Positions 24,665 to 33,079 of a stretch of 64,000 nucleotides of DNA are shown one piece after another. The position numbers and the translations under genes were made by a program. Within the stretch, counting starts at the first letter, position 1. Each line of letters begins with the position of its first letter. The notes under the pieces are model-generated. The model saw nothing but the letters and a program-made list of their open reading frames with translations. It was not told where the DNA came from and searched no databases. Location of the stretch: assembly GCA_016870195.1 (NCBI GenBank), contig VGCC01000003.1, forward strand, positions 1-64,000. Direction: 5' to 3'. Origin of the DNA: Actinomycetota bacterium. GTDB lineage: Bacteria > Actinomycetota > Actinomycetes > S36-B12.

Positions 24665-25789
24665 TTACGAGGTGCGAAGAGCATCCATGAGTTCCTGATT
24701 CAGTTGAATTCCCAGTCCGGGCGAAGTGGGGACCACGGCGAAGCCGTCTTCAACTAGCAGGTGCGGTTCGACCAGATCTAGGGTGAGGGGATTTGCCTCG
24801 ACACACCACTCCTGGAGCCTCTCGCCGCCAATGACTGCATTCACGTGCAGCGATGCAGCCTTCAAGATGCCCGTCTTCCAGGCGTGCGGGACGACCCAAA
24901 TGTCGTGCTTCGCAGCGATGTCGTTGATCAAGAGGAATTCCGTTATGCCGCCACATCGTGCAAGGTCTGGTTGGAAGACGTTGGCAGCCCTCATGGATGC
25001 CAGAAGTTCGAAATCCCATCGTGCGGTGGATTGTTCTCCCATTGCGACCGGGAGGGGTGATTGTCGCGTTAGCTCCGCATAGGCACCGAGTTCATCCGGC
25101 AGGAATGGTTCCTCGAGCCAGCGGAAGCCAAGCTCAGCGAGTCCCTCAGCCACGAAAACGGCGTCGGTGACGGATGTTCCATATCCGTACCCTGCGTCGA
25201 GCATCAGATCCATGTCCGCGCCTGCAGCTTCTCGTGCGGCTGCGGCGAGTAATACATCGTGATCCCGCGATTGGCCAAGCGGACCCCACCCAAGCTTGCA
25301 CGCAGTAAAGCCTTGTTGCCGGAGATCCGACACGCGCTCGGCAACACGCTCTGGAGTGTCTTCCATGAGGATTGATGCGTAGGTTCGAATCTTGGTGCGC
25401 GGTTCCGATCCCAGCATGGACGCTATGGGAAGACCGGCGGCTTGACCTGCGATGTCCCACAGGGCGATATCTATTCCACTCATCGCGTGCATGACCACGC
25501 CGCGTCGGCCCATGTAGATCGACCCACGGAACATGCGATCCCACAGTGTGGCTCGATCCAGTGCGTCCTCTCCCAGGATCAGTCCACGAAGACCCTGGAC
25601 GACCGCATTTGACTTGGGGGCATGAATCGCTGCCGCCACCACCTCCGGGGATGAATCGACTTCACCTACTCCGATGAGACCGTCGTCGGTCCTCACACGG
25701 ATGACTATGGTGTCCTGACCTCCATCTGCGCGAGATTCGTCCACACTGGCTTGGCGCAGGATGATGGTTTCTACATCGGCGATCTTCAT
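24665..25789 (-). CDS. Enolase-superfamily enzyme, mandelate racemase subgroup (copy C)
   Basis: 374 residues from the ATG at 25789, which overlaps the stop of the iclR-type gene (ATGA); the ORF-track start lies 41 codons too early. Motifs: 'DTIVIRVRTDDGLIGVGEVD', 'FTACKLGWGP', 'MLDAGYGYG', 'RWLEEPFLPDELGAY', 'AMGEQSTARW', 'FQPDLARCGGITEF' and 'VVPHAWKTGI'. It is more distant from copies A and B and closer in pattern to general sugar-acid dehydratases. The iclR partner in the same operon hints that it serves a separate substrate. Confidence 0.85.
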   Translation of the reverse strand: MKIADVETIILRQASVDESRADGGQDTIVIRVRTDDGLIGVGEVDSSPEVVAAAIHAPKSNAVVQGLRGLILGEDALDRATLWDRMFRGSIYMGRRGVVMHAMSGIDIALWDIAGQAAGLPIASMLGSEPRTKIRTYASILMEDTPERVAERVSDLRQQGFTACKLGWGPLGQSRDHDVLLAAAAREAAGADMDLMLDAGYGYGTSVTDAVFVAEGLAELGFRWLEEPFLPDELGAYAELTRQSPLPVAMGEQSTARWDFELLASMRAANVFQPDLARCGGITEFLLINDIAAKHDIWVVPHAWKTGILKAASLHVNAVIGGERLQEWCVEANPLTLDLVEPHLLVEDGFAVVPTSPGLGIQLNQELMDALRTS

Positions 25790-26610
25790 TTTGCTCCGCT
25801 CGATTGAGACGTGATGATGTCGAAGGGGAGGGACGTGTTCATGAGGCCCACTTGATTGGAGATCGCCTGAGCGGTCGTACGTACCTCTTGGCCCACCGCC
25901 TCGAGCCGCCAATTGGGCAGCTGCGGTTTCAGTGCAGTGACGCTGACTGCGCCGACGAAGCGCCCCGCGACGCTTCCCACACCGCTGCCAATGCAGATGA
26001 TGCCCTCGAAGTCCTCTTCGTCGTCGACACTGTAGCCACGCTGCCGGATCGTCTCCAGATCTTCCAGCAAATCCTCGAAGCGAGTGATGGTGTTACGCGT
26101 GCGGCGCTCAAACGGTTCCAGACCGAGCAAGAGGCGGGAATGCTCTTCGGGGAGAAGTGACAGCACGGCCTTCCCGACGGAAGAGCAGTGAAACAGTTCC
26201 GGTTGCCCGAAGTGCAGGCTGATGGCGACCGTCCCCGGAGCATCCTTGCGCGCGATGATGTGTAAGAAGCCGTCGTTCAGCTCAGCGAGCCGGGAAGTGA
26301 AGCCCGTGCGTTGCGTGAGTGCGTCTAGGTGAGGCATCACGGCTATTCGATGATCCTCGTCGTACCGCGCCAATTCGACCAGCCGGGCGATGGCCGGACC
26401 GAGTACGTATCGGCGACCGTACTTCGGTCCGACCTCGACCACTGCTTCTGCCCGGGTCAAGGTCTGCAGCAGGACCCAAATGGAACTACGCGAGGCTCCG
26501 AGGGCCTCACCAACCTCGGCCAGCGAAAGCCCGCCCGGACTGCCCTGGGCGATGACCTCTAGTGCCTGGAGGGCCCGAGCGACCGATCGGACTTCCGGCC
26601 CCTCAGACAC
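25786..26610 (-). CDS. IclR-family transcriptional regulator
   Basis: 274 residues, GTG start. The N-terminal winged helix is 'ALEVIAQGSPGGLSLAEVGE', 'ALGASRSSIWVLLQTL'; the C-terminal effector domain shows 'LFHCSSVGKAVLSLLPEEHS' and 'GIICIGSGVGSVAGRFVGAVSV'. IclR proteins usually control the catabolic operon they sit in, so copy C (overlapping downstream) and perhaps the divergent ABC importer are likely targets. The shared intergenic region with the importer holds a LacI-like site and a CGTTTCCAGGAAACG inverted repeat. Confidence 0.9.
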   Translation of the reverse strand: MSEGPEVRSVARALQALEVIAQGSPGGLSLAEVGEALGASRSSIWVLLQTLTRAEAVVEVGPKYGRRYVLGPAIARLVELARYDEDHRIAVMPHLDALTQRTGFTSRLAELNDGFLHIIARKDAPGTVAISLHFGQPELFHCSSVGKAVLSLLPEEHSRLLLGLEPFERRTRNTITRFEDLLEDLETIRQRGYSVDDEEDFEGIICIGSGVGSVAGRFVGAVSVTALKPQLPNWRLEAVGQEVRTTAQAISNQVGLMNTSLPFDIITSQSSGAK

Positions 26611-26756
26611 GGGTATCGACTCCGAAAATGTCCTGCTCTACCGAACATTGCGTCGCAGGAAGTTTTGCCATGCCGGAAATGTAGTGCGGCTGGCGTTGCT
26701 TGCGTATCGGTTTGGTCACGAGGCCCCCGACTCTTTGCAAGATTTCGAGATTTCTC
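26611..26756. other. Upstream region shared by iclR-type gene and sugar importer (left part)
   Basis: No gene. Short ORFs here are frame noise. It should contain the iclR-type promoter. The right part, from 26757, holds the importer promoter and operator, and its leader runs to 27003. Confidence 0.4.
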
Positions 26757-26805
26757 TTCACCTTATCCCGTGTCACGGGTACGATCGAATCGTTTCCAGG
26801 AAACG
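26757..26805 (+). promoter_or_regulatory. Probable promoter and LacI-type operator of the sugar ABC importer
   Basis: TTCACC (26757-26762), 17 bases, TACGAT (26780-26785), then GAATCGTTTCC (26787-26797). A perfect inverted repeat CGTTTCC-A-GGAAACG (26791-26805) overlaps it. The layout matches the other three sites but the -35 and the left half-site are weaker. The transcript would have a leader of about 210 bases before the ATG at 27004. Confidence 0.55.
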
Positions 26806-27003
26806 GCTTCAGACGTGGTCCAAGGTCGATTCCGGGATTCGTTCAACCCAAAACCGCAGGTATTCCATGGTTCGAGGTGTCCGCATACGGACAAAACGAA
26901 CAGGAATATTCGCAAGAACAAAACAATGCCATAGGGGCGCCACTAAGTCGTCATGGTTCGCACCGGAACAGCAACCTGACGGCGAGAATTGTGAGGTAGG
27001 TCG

Positions 27004-28200
27004 ATGAACACTTTAGGCATGAGGTCGCGACGCTCCGTCGCCGTGATCGCGCTCATCGCGTCGATGGGTTTGGTACTTTCTGCTTGCTCCTCGTCTGGTT
27101 CGGAGGAAGCGGCCACGGAATCGCCGGCAGAGTCGGAAACGGCCTCAGAAGAGGTCGTAGTCGCAGAAGTTGATCCTGCTCAGTGGGACGCTGAGTTTGA
27201 TTGGGGAACATTCAGCCTGAGCCCCGATATCGCGAAGCGGGTCGCGGATGGGGAGCCATTGAGAGTCGTGCTCTCCATGCAGGGAACTGGTATTCCGGTT
27301 TTCGGTCGTCAGCAGCAGATCGGTGTTGATCGTGCATGTGCCGCTGCCAAGGAGGCGGGAATCAACGTTGACTGTCGCATGGTAGGGCCAGCCTCGACCG
27401 ACACCGCTGCTCAGCTCGCCGAAATGGAAGCACTCCTGAACAGTGCTCAGGTGGACTGCCTCGTGGTCCAATCGGGAGAGCCGAATGCTTTCGTCAAGAT
27501 CGTGGACGACTACGTCGGTAAGGGCATCCCGGTATTCGGCGAGAACAGTGATGTCGCAGACTCGAAGCGATTCGCGTTCTTCGCACTCAATGAATTCGAA
27601 GCTTCTAAGGCGAATGGTGAGTTGACAGCGGCCGTGATGAAGGAGCAGGGAATCGATCCGACTGCGGTGGCGGTTGGGAGTGGCTTGCCTACGGGTCCCT
27701 GGGCGATTTCGCGCATGGAGGGCTTCAAGGCGGGTCTTGAGGGAGCCATCCCCGGCGTCAAGTTCTTCAACGATGCGGAGAGCGGTCTCCCGACTGGGGA
27801 TGGTTTTACGGTGGATGAGACGATCGCCGCGGTCAGCCCCTTCTTGAAGGGTAATCCTGACGTTAACCTCTTCTTCCACACCGATCAGGGAGTGGAAGGC
27901 GTTGGGAAGGTCATTGAGAGCGATGGATACTTGGGGGAGCGTTACACCTCGGGCTTCAACATCAGTGCGCCCATCCTGGACTCCATCGAGAAGGGCTCCA
28001 TCCTCGTAACGGTGGATCAGGGCTTCGACAACCAAGCGGAGCGGTCGGTCTCGGCATGCATCAACTACCTGGCCAAGGGTGAGTTGCCGGAGTCCGAATT
28101 CCCACGGTTGGAGCCGATCTTGGTTACCAAGAGCGGTACAAATGGATCCATGACCGCTGAAGAGGCGCGCGTTCGTCTCGCAGAGGCTGAAGGTAACTGA
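27004..28200 (+). CDS. Sugar ABC transporter substrate-binding lipoprotein (RbsB-like)
   Basis: 398 residues with a lipoprotein signal ('ALIASMGLVLSACSSSGSEE') and an acidic linker after the cysteine. The mature part is a periplasmic-binding-protein type I fold: 'GTGIPVFGRQQQIGVDRACA', 'DCLVVQSGEPNAFVKIVDDYV', 'GIPVFGENSDVADSKRFAFF', 'NADVNLFFHTDQGVEG'-like sequence. It would deliver the substrate to the permease and ATPase encoded just downstream. The start is supported by GAGGTAGG before the ATG. A very strong hairpin follows the gene. Confidence 0.9.
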   Translation: MNTLGMRSRRSVAVIALIASMGLVLSACSSSGSEEAATESPAESETASEEVVVAEVDPAQWDAEFDWGTFSLSPDIAKRVADGEPLRVVLSMQGTGIPVFGRQQQIGVDRACAAAKEAGINVDCRMVGPASTDTAAQLAEMEALLNSAQVDCLVVQSGEPNAFVKIVDDYVGKGIPVFGENSDVADSKRFAFFALNEFEASKANGELTAAVMKEQGIDPTAVAVGSGLPTGPWAISRMEGFKAGLEGAIPGVKFFNDAESGLPTGDGFTVDETIAAVSPFLKGNPDVNLFFHTDQGVEGVGKVIESDGYLGERYTSGFNISAPILDSIEKGSILVTVDQGFDNQAERSVSACINYLAKGELPESEFPRLEPILVTKSGTNGSMTAEEARVRLAEAEGN

Positions 28201-28268
28201 CCTATCAGGTCGGTATCCGAACAGGTCCCCGGGAACACCTCAATCGGGTAGCTCAAAGAGGGGAATGG

Positions 28269-28309
28269 GTCGGTTGTGGGGTGAAGCGAGGCTTCACCCC
28301 ACAACCGAC
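28269..28309 (+). terminator. Perfect 19-bp hairpin between binding-protein and permease genes
   Basis: GTCGGTTGTGGGGTGAAGC, loop GAG, then GCTTCACCCCACAACCGAC, perfectly complementary. No T-run follows. Placed between the binding-protein gene and the permease gene, it could act as a partial terminator or a 3' block to RNA decay, raising the binding protein above the membrane parts, as known for several ABC sugar operons. Confidence 0.8.
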
Positions 28310-28379
28310 AACTCTCGCGGCAATCGGATAACGAACCAGGTGGCGAGCAAGCTGAGTCTCGCGTAACTGAGGAGAAACA

Positions 28380-29471
28380 GTGTCATCTAATGTTTCGGCT
28401 GCTCCGAATGCAACCCCCGCAAGAAATATCAATATCTCTAGGTTCAGGACCCTGGGCCTGTTGGGTGCCATCGTCTTGATTGCACTGTTCTTTCAATACC
28501 AGAATTCGGCCTTCCTGACGCCCGACAACTTGCTTTCGCTGGTGCGCTCCATGGCATCTCTGGCGATGATTGCCTTTGCTGCCCAAATCGTCATCATTCA
28601 AGGTGAACTCGACCTTTCTGTCGGTTCCGTCTACCTCTTGGCTGGCACCCTGCTGGCAGTTCTTTGGTTGGGGGGCGGCGTTCTGCCCTTCACTCTGCCG
28701 TTCCCGGTCGCTTTGCTAGCCGCGATTCTGATCGCTGTCCTGGCGGGTTTGATCAACGGGTTCTTCACAACAGTCATCGGTATTCCATCGTTCATAGCCA
28801 CCCTTGGCATGTTGAGTATCGCGCAAGGTCTGGCGCTGATCTTGTCCAAGGCCAATGGATTCAACCCCGCCTACAACGTGCCACCGCCGACAGAGGCTTC
28901 GCTCAGTTTCTTCGATTTCTTGGGGGCAACGCGGCTGCCATTCAATATCCCGATACAGGTGCTGTGGCTTCTCATATTCTTCCTCGCCTTCAAGTTCCTC
29001 CTCGGCCGCACGCTCTTTGGCTTTCGCTCGTATGCGATCGGAGGTAATCCGGAAGCGGCGAAGGTGGCGCGCCTGCCGATTCGGAAGTACCGGACGGTGG
29101 CATTCGTGCTATGTGCGGTAATGGCCGCTGTTGCGAGCATCCTGGACTTCTCTTACACGGGGTCAATCGGTCCAAGTGCGGGACTCGCCCTCACTTTCCC
29201 GGTGTTCGCGGCAGTGGTCATCGGCGGCACCTCACTTCTGGGTGGGCGAGGCACGACAACGGGCGCGCTCTTAGGTGCTCTTCTGCTTGCCATGTTGCAG
29301 AACGGGCTGGCCGTGCTGGGTGTGAGCGCATTCGTGCAGCTCGTCTTCATCGGAGCGGTCACGATCTTGGCGGTTTCACTGGACCGCTTGAGTCAAGGGG
29401 GCATGAAGCTCCCCTGGCGCAGAGGAAACGCGGGCGCGGAAAGACCCGTTGCGGGTGGGACCGAGTCGTGA
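28380..29471 (+). CDS. Sugar ABC transporter permease (RbsC-like)
   Basis: 363 residues with about ten hydrophobic segments, GTG start preceded by GAGGAG. 'SMASLAMIAFAAQIVIIQGELDLSVGSVY' and 'VFAAVVIGGTSLLGGRGTTTGALLGA' are the conserved blocks of the ribose/AI-2 type (BPD_transp_2) permeases, the second being the ATPase-contact region. The C-terminal tail is basic and soluble. It would dimerise with one RbsA-type double ATPase, whose GTG start overlaps its stop (GTGA). Confidence 0.92.
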   Translation: MSSNVSAAPNATPARNINISRFRTLGLLGAIVLIALFFQYQNSAFLTPDNLLSLVRSMASLAMIAFAAQIVIIQGELDLSVGSVYLLAGTLLAVLWLGGGVLPFTLPFPVALLAAILIAVLAGLINGFFTTVIGIPSFIATLGMLSIAQGLALILSKANGFNPAYNVPPPTEASLSFFDFLGATRLPFNIPIQVLWLLIFFLAFKFLLGRTLFGFRSYAIGGNPEAAKVARLPIRKYRTVAFVLCAVMAAVASILDFSYTGSIGPSAGLALTFPVFAAVVIGGTSLLGGRGTTTGALLGALLLAMLQNGLAVLGVSAFVQLVFIGAVTILAVSLDRLSQGGMKLPWRRGNAGAERPVAGGTES

Positions 29472-30934
29472 CCGAGATCAATGCTGAAGGTGTGCGGCTG
29501 GCATTTGGGCGAACGATCGCGCTGGCTGGTCTGGATGTGACCCTCTCCTCGGGCGAGGTAATCGGTATCGCAGGACCCAACGGCGCTGGGAAGTCCACTT
29601 TCACCCGAGTGCTAGCCGGTGAAGCTCGTGCCGACGCCGGCATCTTCTCATTGGATGGACAGCCGTGGACACCTCAAAGTGATATGAAGACTGTGGCTGT
29701 CGTCCATCAAGAGCCGCAGGTGTGGCCGAATTTGACCGTCGTGAAGAATCTCCTGGTCGGCCAGGAGGGGAAGAGACGTGGCAAAGAAGGTCAAGGCGAC
29801 CGCGTTGGCGACGTACTCGAGAGCCTGGGTCTGGTCGACGTTGCCACGACACAGTTGGATCTTTGCTCATTCGCGACCAGACAGCGTGTGGAGATTGGCC
29901 GAGCGATGCTGCGACAGGCTCGCTGCTACATCTTTGACGAGCCGAACTCGGCTCTGACGGACGAAGAGTCAGAAGCGCTCTTCGCCTTCATGCAGTCGCT
30001 TGCAGCTGAAGGTCACATTGCGATTCTCATCTCCCATCGACTCGGAGACCTAGTCGATCAGTGTGGTGTGGTGCACGTTATCCGTGACGGAATCGTTGCC
30101 AAGTCCCTACGCGGCTCCTCTTTGACGGAGGCGAATATCGCATCCGAACTCGTCAAGGGTTCGGAACCGAGTGCGGCTGTGACCAGCGATAGCAGAAGTG
30201 AAGTTGTTACGCAGAATAGTTTGAGGATCCGTCAGTGGTCGAGCGAATCCGATGAATTCCGTTCCATCGATCTCGACCTGATCCAGGGACAAGTCACTGC
30301 GGTCGTCGGTGTCGAAGGGTCTGGTGGCCGTGAGTTCGTCGCCTCGGTGGCCGGATACCACCCGGCTCGAGGGGACATCGCTTGGGATGTCGGACAGCTA
30401 CTGAATGTCGTCAAGTCAACGGCATTCCTGCCCGCGGATCGCAAGGGGATTCTCTTCGGCAACATGTCGGTCGGAGACAACATCGTTTCAAGACTCGGCT
30501 CTCCCCGGCTATCGCGGAAATCGGGCGTACTTCGCTTACGAGAGAGTCAGACCATCGCTGAACAAAGTATCGCCGCGTTCGGGGTGAAGACGGAAGGACC
30601 GAAGCAGCTGCTAACTGCTCTGAGTGGCGGGAATCAGCAGAAGGTCGCGATCGCATCCGCACTGACGTACGGACCTTCAGTGCTTGCTATCGAGGAACCG
30701 ACGCGAGGCGTTGATGTCGGTAGCAAGCGTGACATCTACGCAACCCTGCAGCAGGCAGCTCGTTCGGGAATGGTCGTGCTTCTCTTTTGCACTGAGATTC
30801 CCGAGGTTTACGAGGCGGCGCACCGAGTATTGGTCATGGACCGCGGTGCAGTGGTGAAGGACCTCAAGGTGTCGGACTTCGACGAGGTGACGGCTCTCGC
30901 TCAGTCCGTCGCCCTCGCTGAACACACCGCATAA
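29468..30934 (+). CDS. Sugar ABC transporter ATP-binding protein, two-domain (RbsA-like)
   Basis: 488 residues from the GTG at 29468; the ORF track extends 119 codons upstream in a wrong frame. The first domain has Walker A 'GPNGAGKSTFTRVLAG', a degenerate signature 'LCSFATRQRVEIGRAM' and Walker B 'CYIFDEPNSALTD'. The second has the glycine-rich degenerate Walker A 'GVEGSGGREF' usual for this family, a full signature 'LSGGNQQKVAIASAL' and Walker B 'VLAIEEPTRGVDVGSK'. It powers import of the sugar or sugar acid used by the island. The stop is followed after 45 bases by the first hyuA-type gene, so the operon may continue. Confidence 0.92.
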   Translation: MTEINAEGVRLAFGRTIALAGLDVTLSSGEVIGIAGPNGAGKSTFTRVLAGEARADAGIFSLDGQPWTPQSDMKTVAVVHQEPQVWPNLTVVKNLLVGQEGKRRGKEGQGDRVGDVLESLGLVDVATTQLDLCSFATRQRVEIGRAMLRQARCYIFDEPNSALTDEESEALFAFMQSLAAEGHIAILISHRLGDLVDQCGVVHVIRDGIVAKSLRGSSLTEANIASELVKGSEPSAAVTSDSRSEVVTQNSLRIRQWSSESDEFRSIDLDLIQGQVTAVVGVEGSGGREFVASVAGYHPARGDIAWDVGQLLNVVKSTAFLPADRKGILFGNMSVGDNIVSRLGSPRLSRKSGVLRLRESQTIAEQSIAAFGVKTEGPKQLLTALSGGNQQKVAIASALTYGPSVLAIEEPTRGVDVGSKRDIYATLQQAARSGMVVLLFCTEIPEVYEAAHRVLVMDRGAVVKDLKVSDFDEVTALAQSVALAEHTA

Positions 30935-30979
30935 AGCACGCTTTAGCCATTCACATATCGAGAAGGGATTCGAGGACGC

Positions 30980-33079
30980 ATGACCAAGCGAGACGATCGA
31001 AGCTGGCGTATCGGGATTGATACGGGAGGCACCTTCACGGATCTAGTGGCTGTCGACTCAAGTGGCAACACCATCTTGAGAAAGGTGAGTTCAACCCCGG
31101 CGAAACCCTCCCTCGCGGTCTTCGAAGCGTTGGCCCGAACGGAAGTGAACCTCGATGAAGAACTCGAGCGATTCATCCTCGGGACGACTATCGTCACGAA
31201 CGCGGTCATTCAGCGCAAGGGAGCCGAAACCATCCTGCTGACGACTGCAGGCTTCGAAGACGTTCTCTACATTCAGCGCATCGATCGTCCCAAGATGTAT
31301 GACCTCCAGTGGGTTAAGGCGGCGCCCTACGCGCTGCGTCGCAACACCATAGGAGTGCCGGGGCGAGTCCTAGCCGATGGCTCGATTCGCGAGGATCTGA
31401 CGCAGGCAGATCTCGTTGCCGTCGGTGACAGCATCGAGGCTCTGTTGGCGGGCAACGCAGACATGGCCGTTGCCGTTGCCTTTCTTTTCAGCTATCTGAA
31501 TGACACCCACGAGCGCCTCGTTGGTGACTACTTGGCACAGAGGTTCCCGGACTTGCCGATCTCGTTGTCGTGCGATGTGGCTCCCGTTTGGCGCGAATAC
31601 GAACGCACGAGCACGACGGTCATGGACGCCTACTGCCAGCGCGTGGCGAGGGGCTTCCTCCAGGAGATGACCAAGGGACTCGAGGATCTGGGTATCCGCG
31701 AGCGCTCAGCGCTGATGAAGTCGAACGGCGGCCAAGTGCCGATCGATCACGCGGCTAGCCGACCCATCGATATGGTCCTGTCCGGCCTTTCCGGGGGAAT
31801 GATCGCCGGGCACTTCTGGTCTCAGCAGTTGAATTCCTCGCGAGCCGTCTCTTTGGATATGGGCGGAACGAGCGCGGATGTCGGCGTGATTATCGATGGT
31901 CGGTTGGGCTTCTCGGGGACCCATGAAATCGAGTGGGGCATTCCGATCACGATTCCGGTGATCGACGTGACCACTATCGGTGCGGGCGGAAGCTCCATTG
32001 CGGCTATCGACTACGGGGGCCTGCTTCGAGTCGGTCCGGAAAGTGCCGGTGCCGACCCGGGGCCTGCTTGCTACGGCAAGGGAGGCGTAAACGCGACGAT
32101 CACCGATGCGAATGTGGTGCTGGGTCGACTCGACCCGAGCTTCTTCCTTGGAGGCGAGCTTTCGCTCGATGCGGATCTGGCAAGCAAGGCCGTCGAAGGC
32201 ATTGCCCAAGAACTCGACCTGGATCTTGTGTCCACGGCGAATGCCATCATCGCGGTAGCCGTGGACAACATGGCGGGAGCGGTTCGCCTCGTCACAGTCG
32301 ATCGTGGTTACGACTACCGGGATTTCGATCTCATCGCATTTGGAGGGGCCGGTCCTCTACATGCGGCGCGCATCGCCGATCGCCTCGGAATGCGTCGAGC
32401 GATCATTCCTCCTTCACCCGGTTTGGTGTCAGCCTTTGGAACGCTCATCGCCGATGAACGCATTGACCAGCGGATCACTCTGGTGCGGCGTCTCGATGAT
32501 CCCTCGAATGATCTACCGGTCGCACTCGCTGGCTTGGCGAATGCTCTGGTGAAATCGATGATCGAGCAGACGGGGGCCGACCAGGCAGATGTCCTCGCGG
32601 AAACGTCGGTGTCTTGCCGGTACGTAGGACAGAACTACGAGCAAGAAGTGCGTACCTACTCTGGACACCTCGATCGATCATTCGAACTTGCCATATCGAT
32701 CGATCCCAACGATCCAAGTTTCCGGGTGTCACTCACGGAGGCCTTCCACGAATCGCACCGTCGTGCTTACGGTTATGCGCTCGAAGATCAGCCGATTGAG
32801 TCGGTGTACTTGGGGGCCACGGCTTTGATCAGAGGTAACCCCGTTCGACCGCAGCCATATAGCGGTGAGGGCAAGCGGACGAAGCGTCAAGTCTGTGTTG
32901 ACGACGGCACCTGGGTGGAAACCGACATCATTGATCGAAATGTCTTGAAGCCAGGCGACCAATTCGCGGGTCCGTTGATCGTCATGGAACCAACATCCAC
33001 GACCTACGTTCCACCGGGTTTCACCATGCAAGTTGATGATGCTCGCTGCCTCGTGCTTTCGAAGGGTGTAGGAGAATGA
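30980..33079 (+). CDS. HyuA-type hydantoinase/oxoprolinase subunit A (pair 1)
   Basis: 699 residues. ASKHA-type ATP site at the N-terminus ('RIGIDTGGTFTDLVAVD', 'GTTIVTNAVIQRKGAETILL') and further blocks 'DMGGTSADVGVIIDG', 'TIGAGGSSIAAID' and 'GADPGPACYGKGG'. Family members hydrolyse ATP to open lactams (hydantoin, 5-oxoproline) or, as acetone/acetophenone carboxylase subunits, activate ketones. The stop overlaps the hyuB start (ATGA). The substrate here is open; in a sugar-acid island a lactam, lactone or ketone from sugar breakdown is plausible. Confidence 0.88.
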   Translation: MTKRDDRSWRIGIDTGGTFTDLVAVDSSGNTILRKVSSTPAKPSLAVFEALARTEVNLDEELERFILGTTIVTNAVIQRKGAETILLTTAGFEDVLYIQRIDRPKMYDLQWVKAAPYALRRNTIGVPGRVLADGSIREDLTQADLVAVGDSIEALLAGNADMAVAVAFLFSYLNDTHERLVGDYLAQRFPDLPISLSCDVAPVWREYERTSTTVMDAYCQRVARGFLQEMTKGLEDLGIRERSALMKSNGGQVPIDHAASRPIDMVLSGLSGGMIAGHFWSQQLNSSRAVSLDMGGTSADVGVIIDGRLGFSGTHEIEWGIPITIPVIDVTTIGAGGSSIAAIDYGGLLRVGPESAGADPGPACYGKGGVNATITDANVVLGRLDPSFFLGGELSLDADLASKAVEGIAQELDLDLVSTANAIIAVAVDNMAGAVRLVTVDRGYDYRDFDLIAFGGAGPLHAARIADRLGMRRAIIPPSPGLVSAFGTLIADERIDQRITLVRRLDDPSNDLPVALAGLANALVKSMIEQTGADQADVLAETSVSCRYVGQNYEQEVRTYSGHLDRSFELAISIDPNDPSFRVSLTEAFHESHRRAYGYALEDQPIESVYLGATALIRGNPVRPQPYSGEGKRTKRQVCVDDGTWVETDIIDRNVLKPGDQFAGPLIVMEPTSTTYVPPGFTMQVDDARCLVLSKGVGE

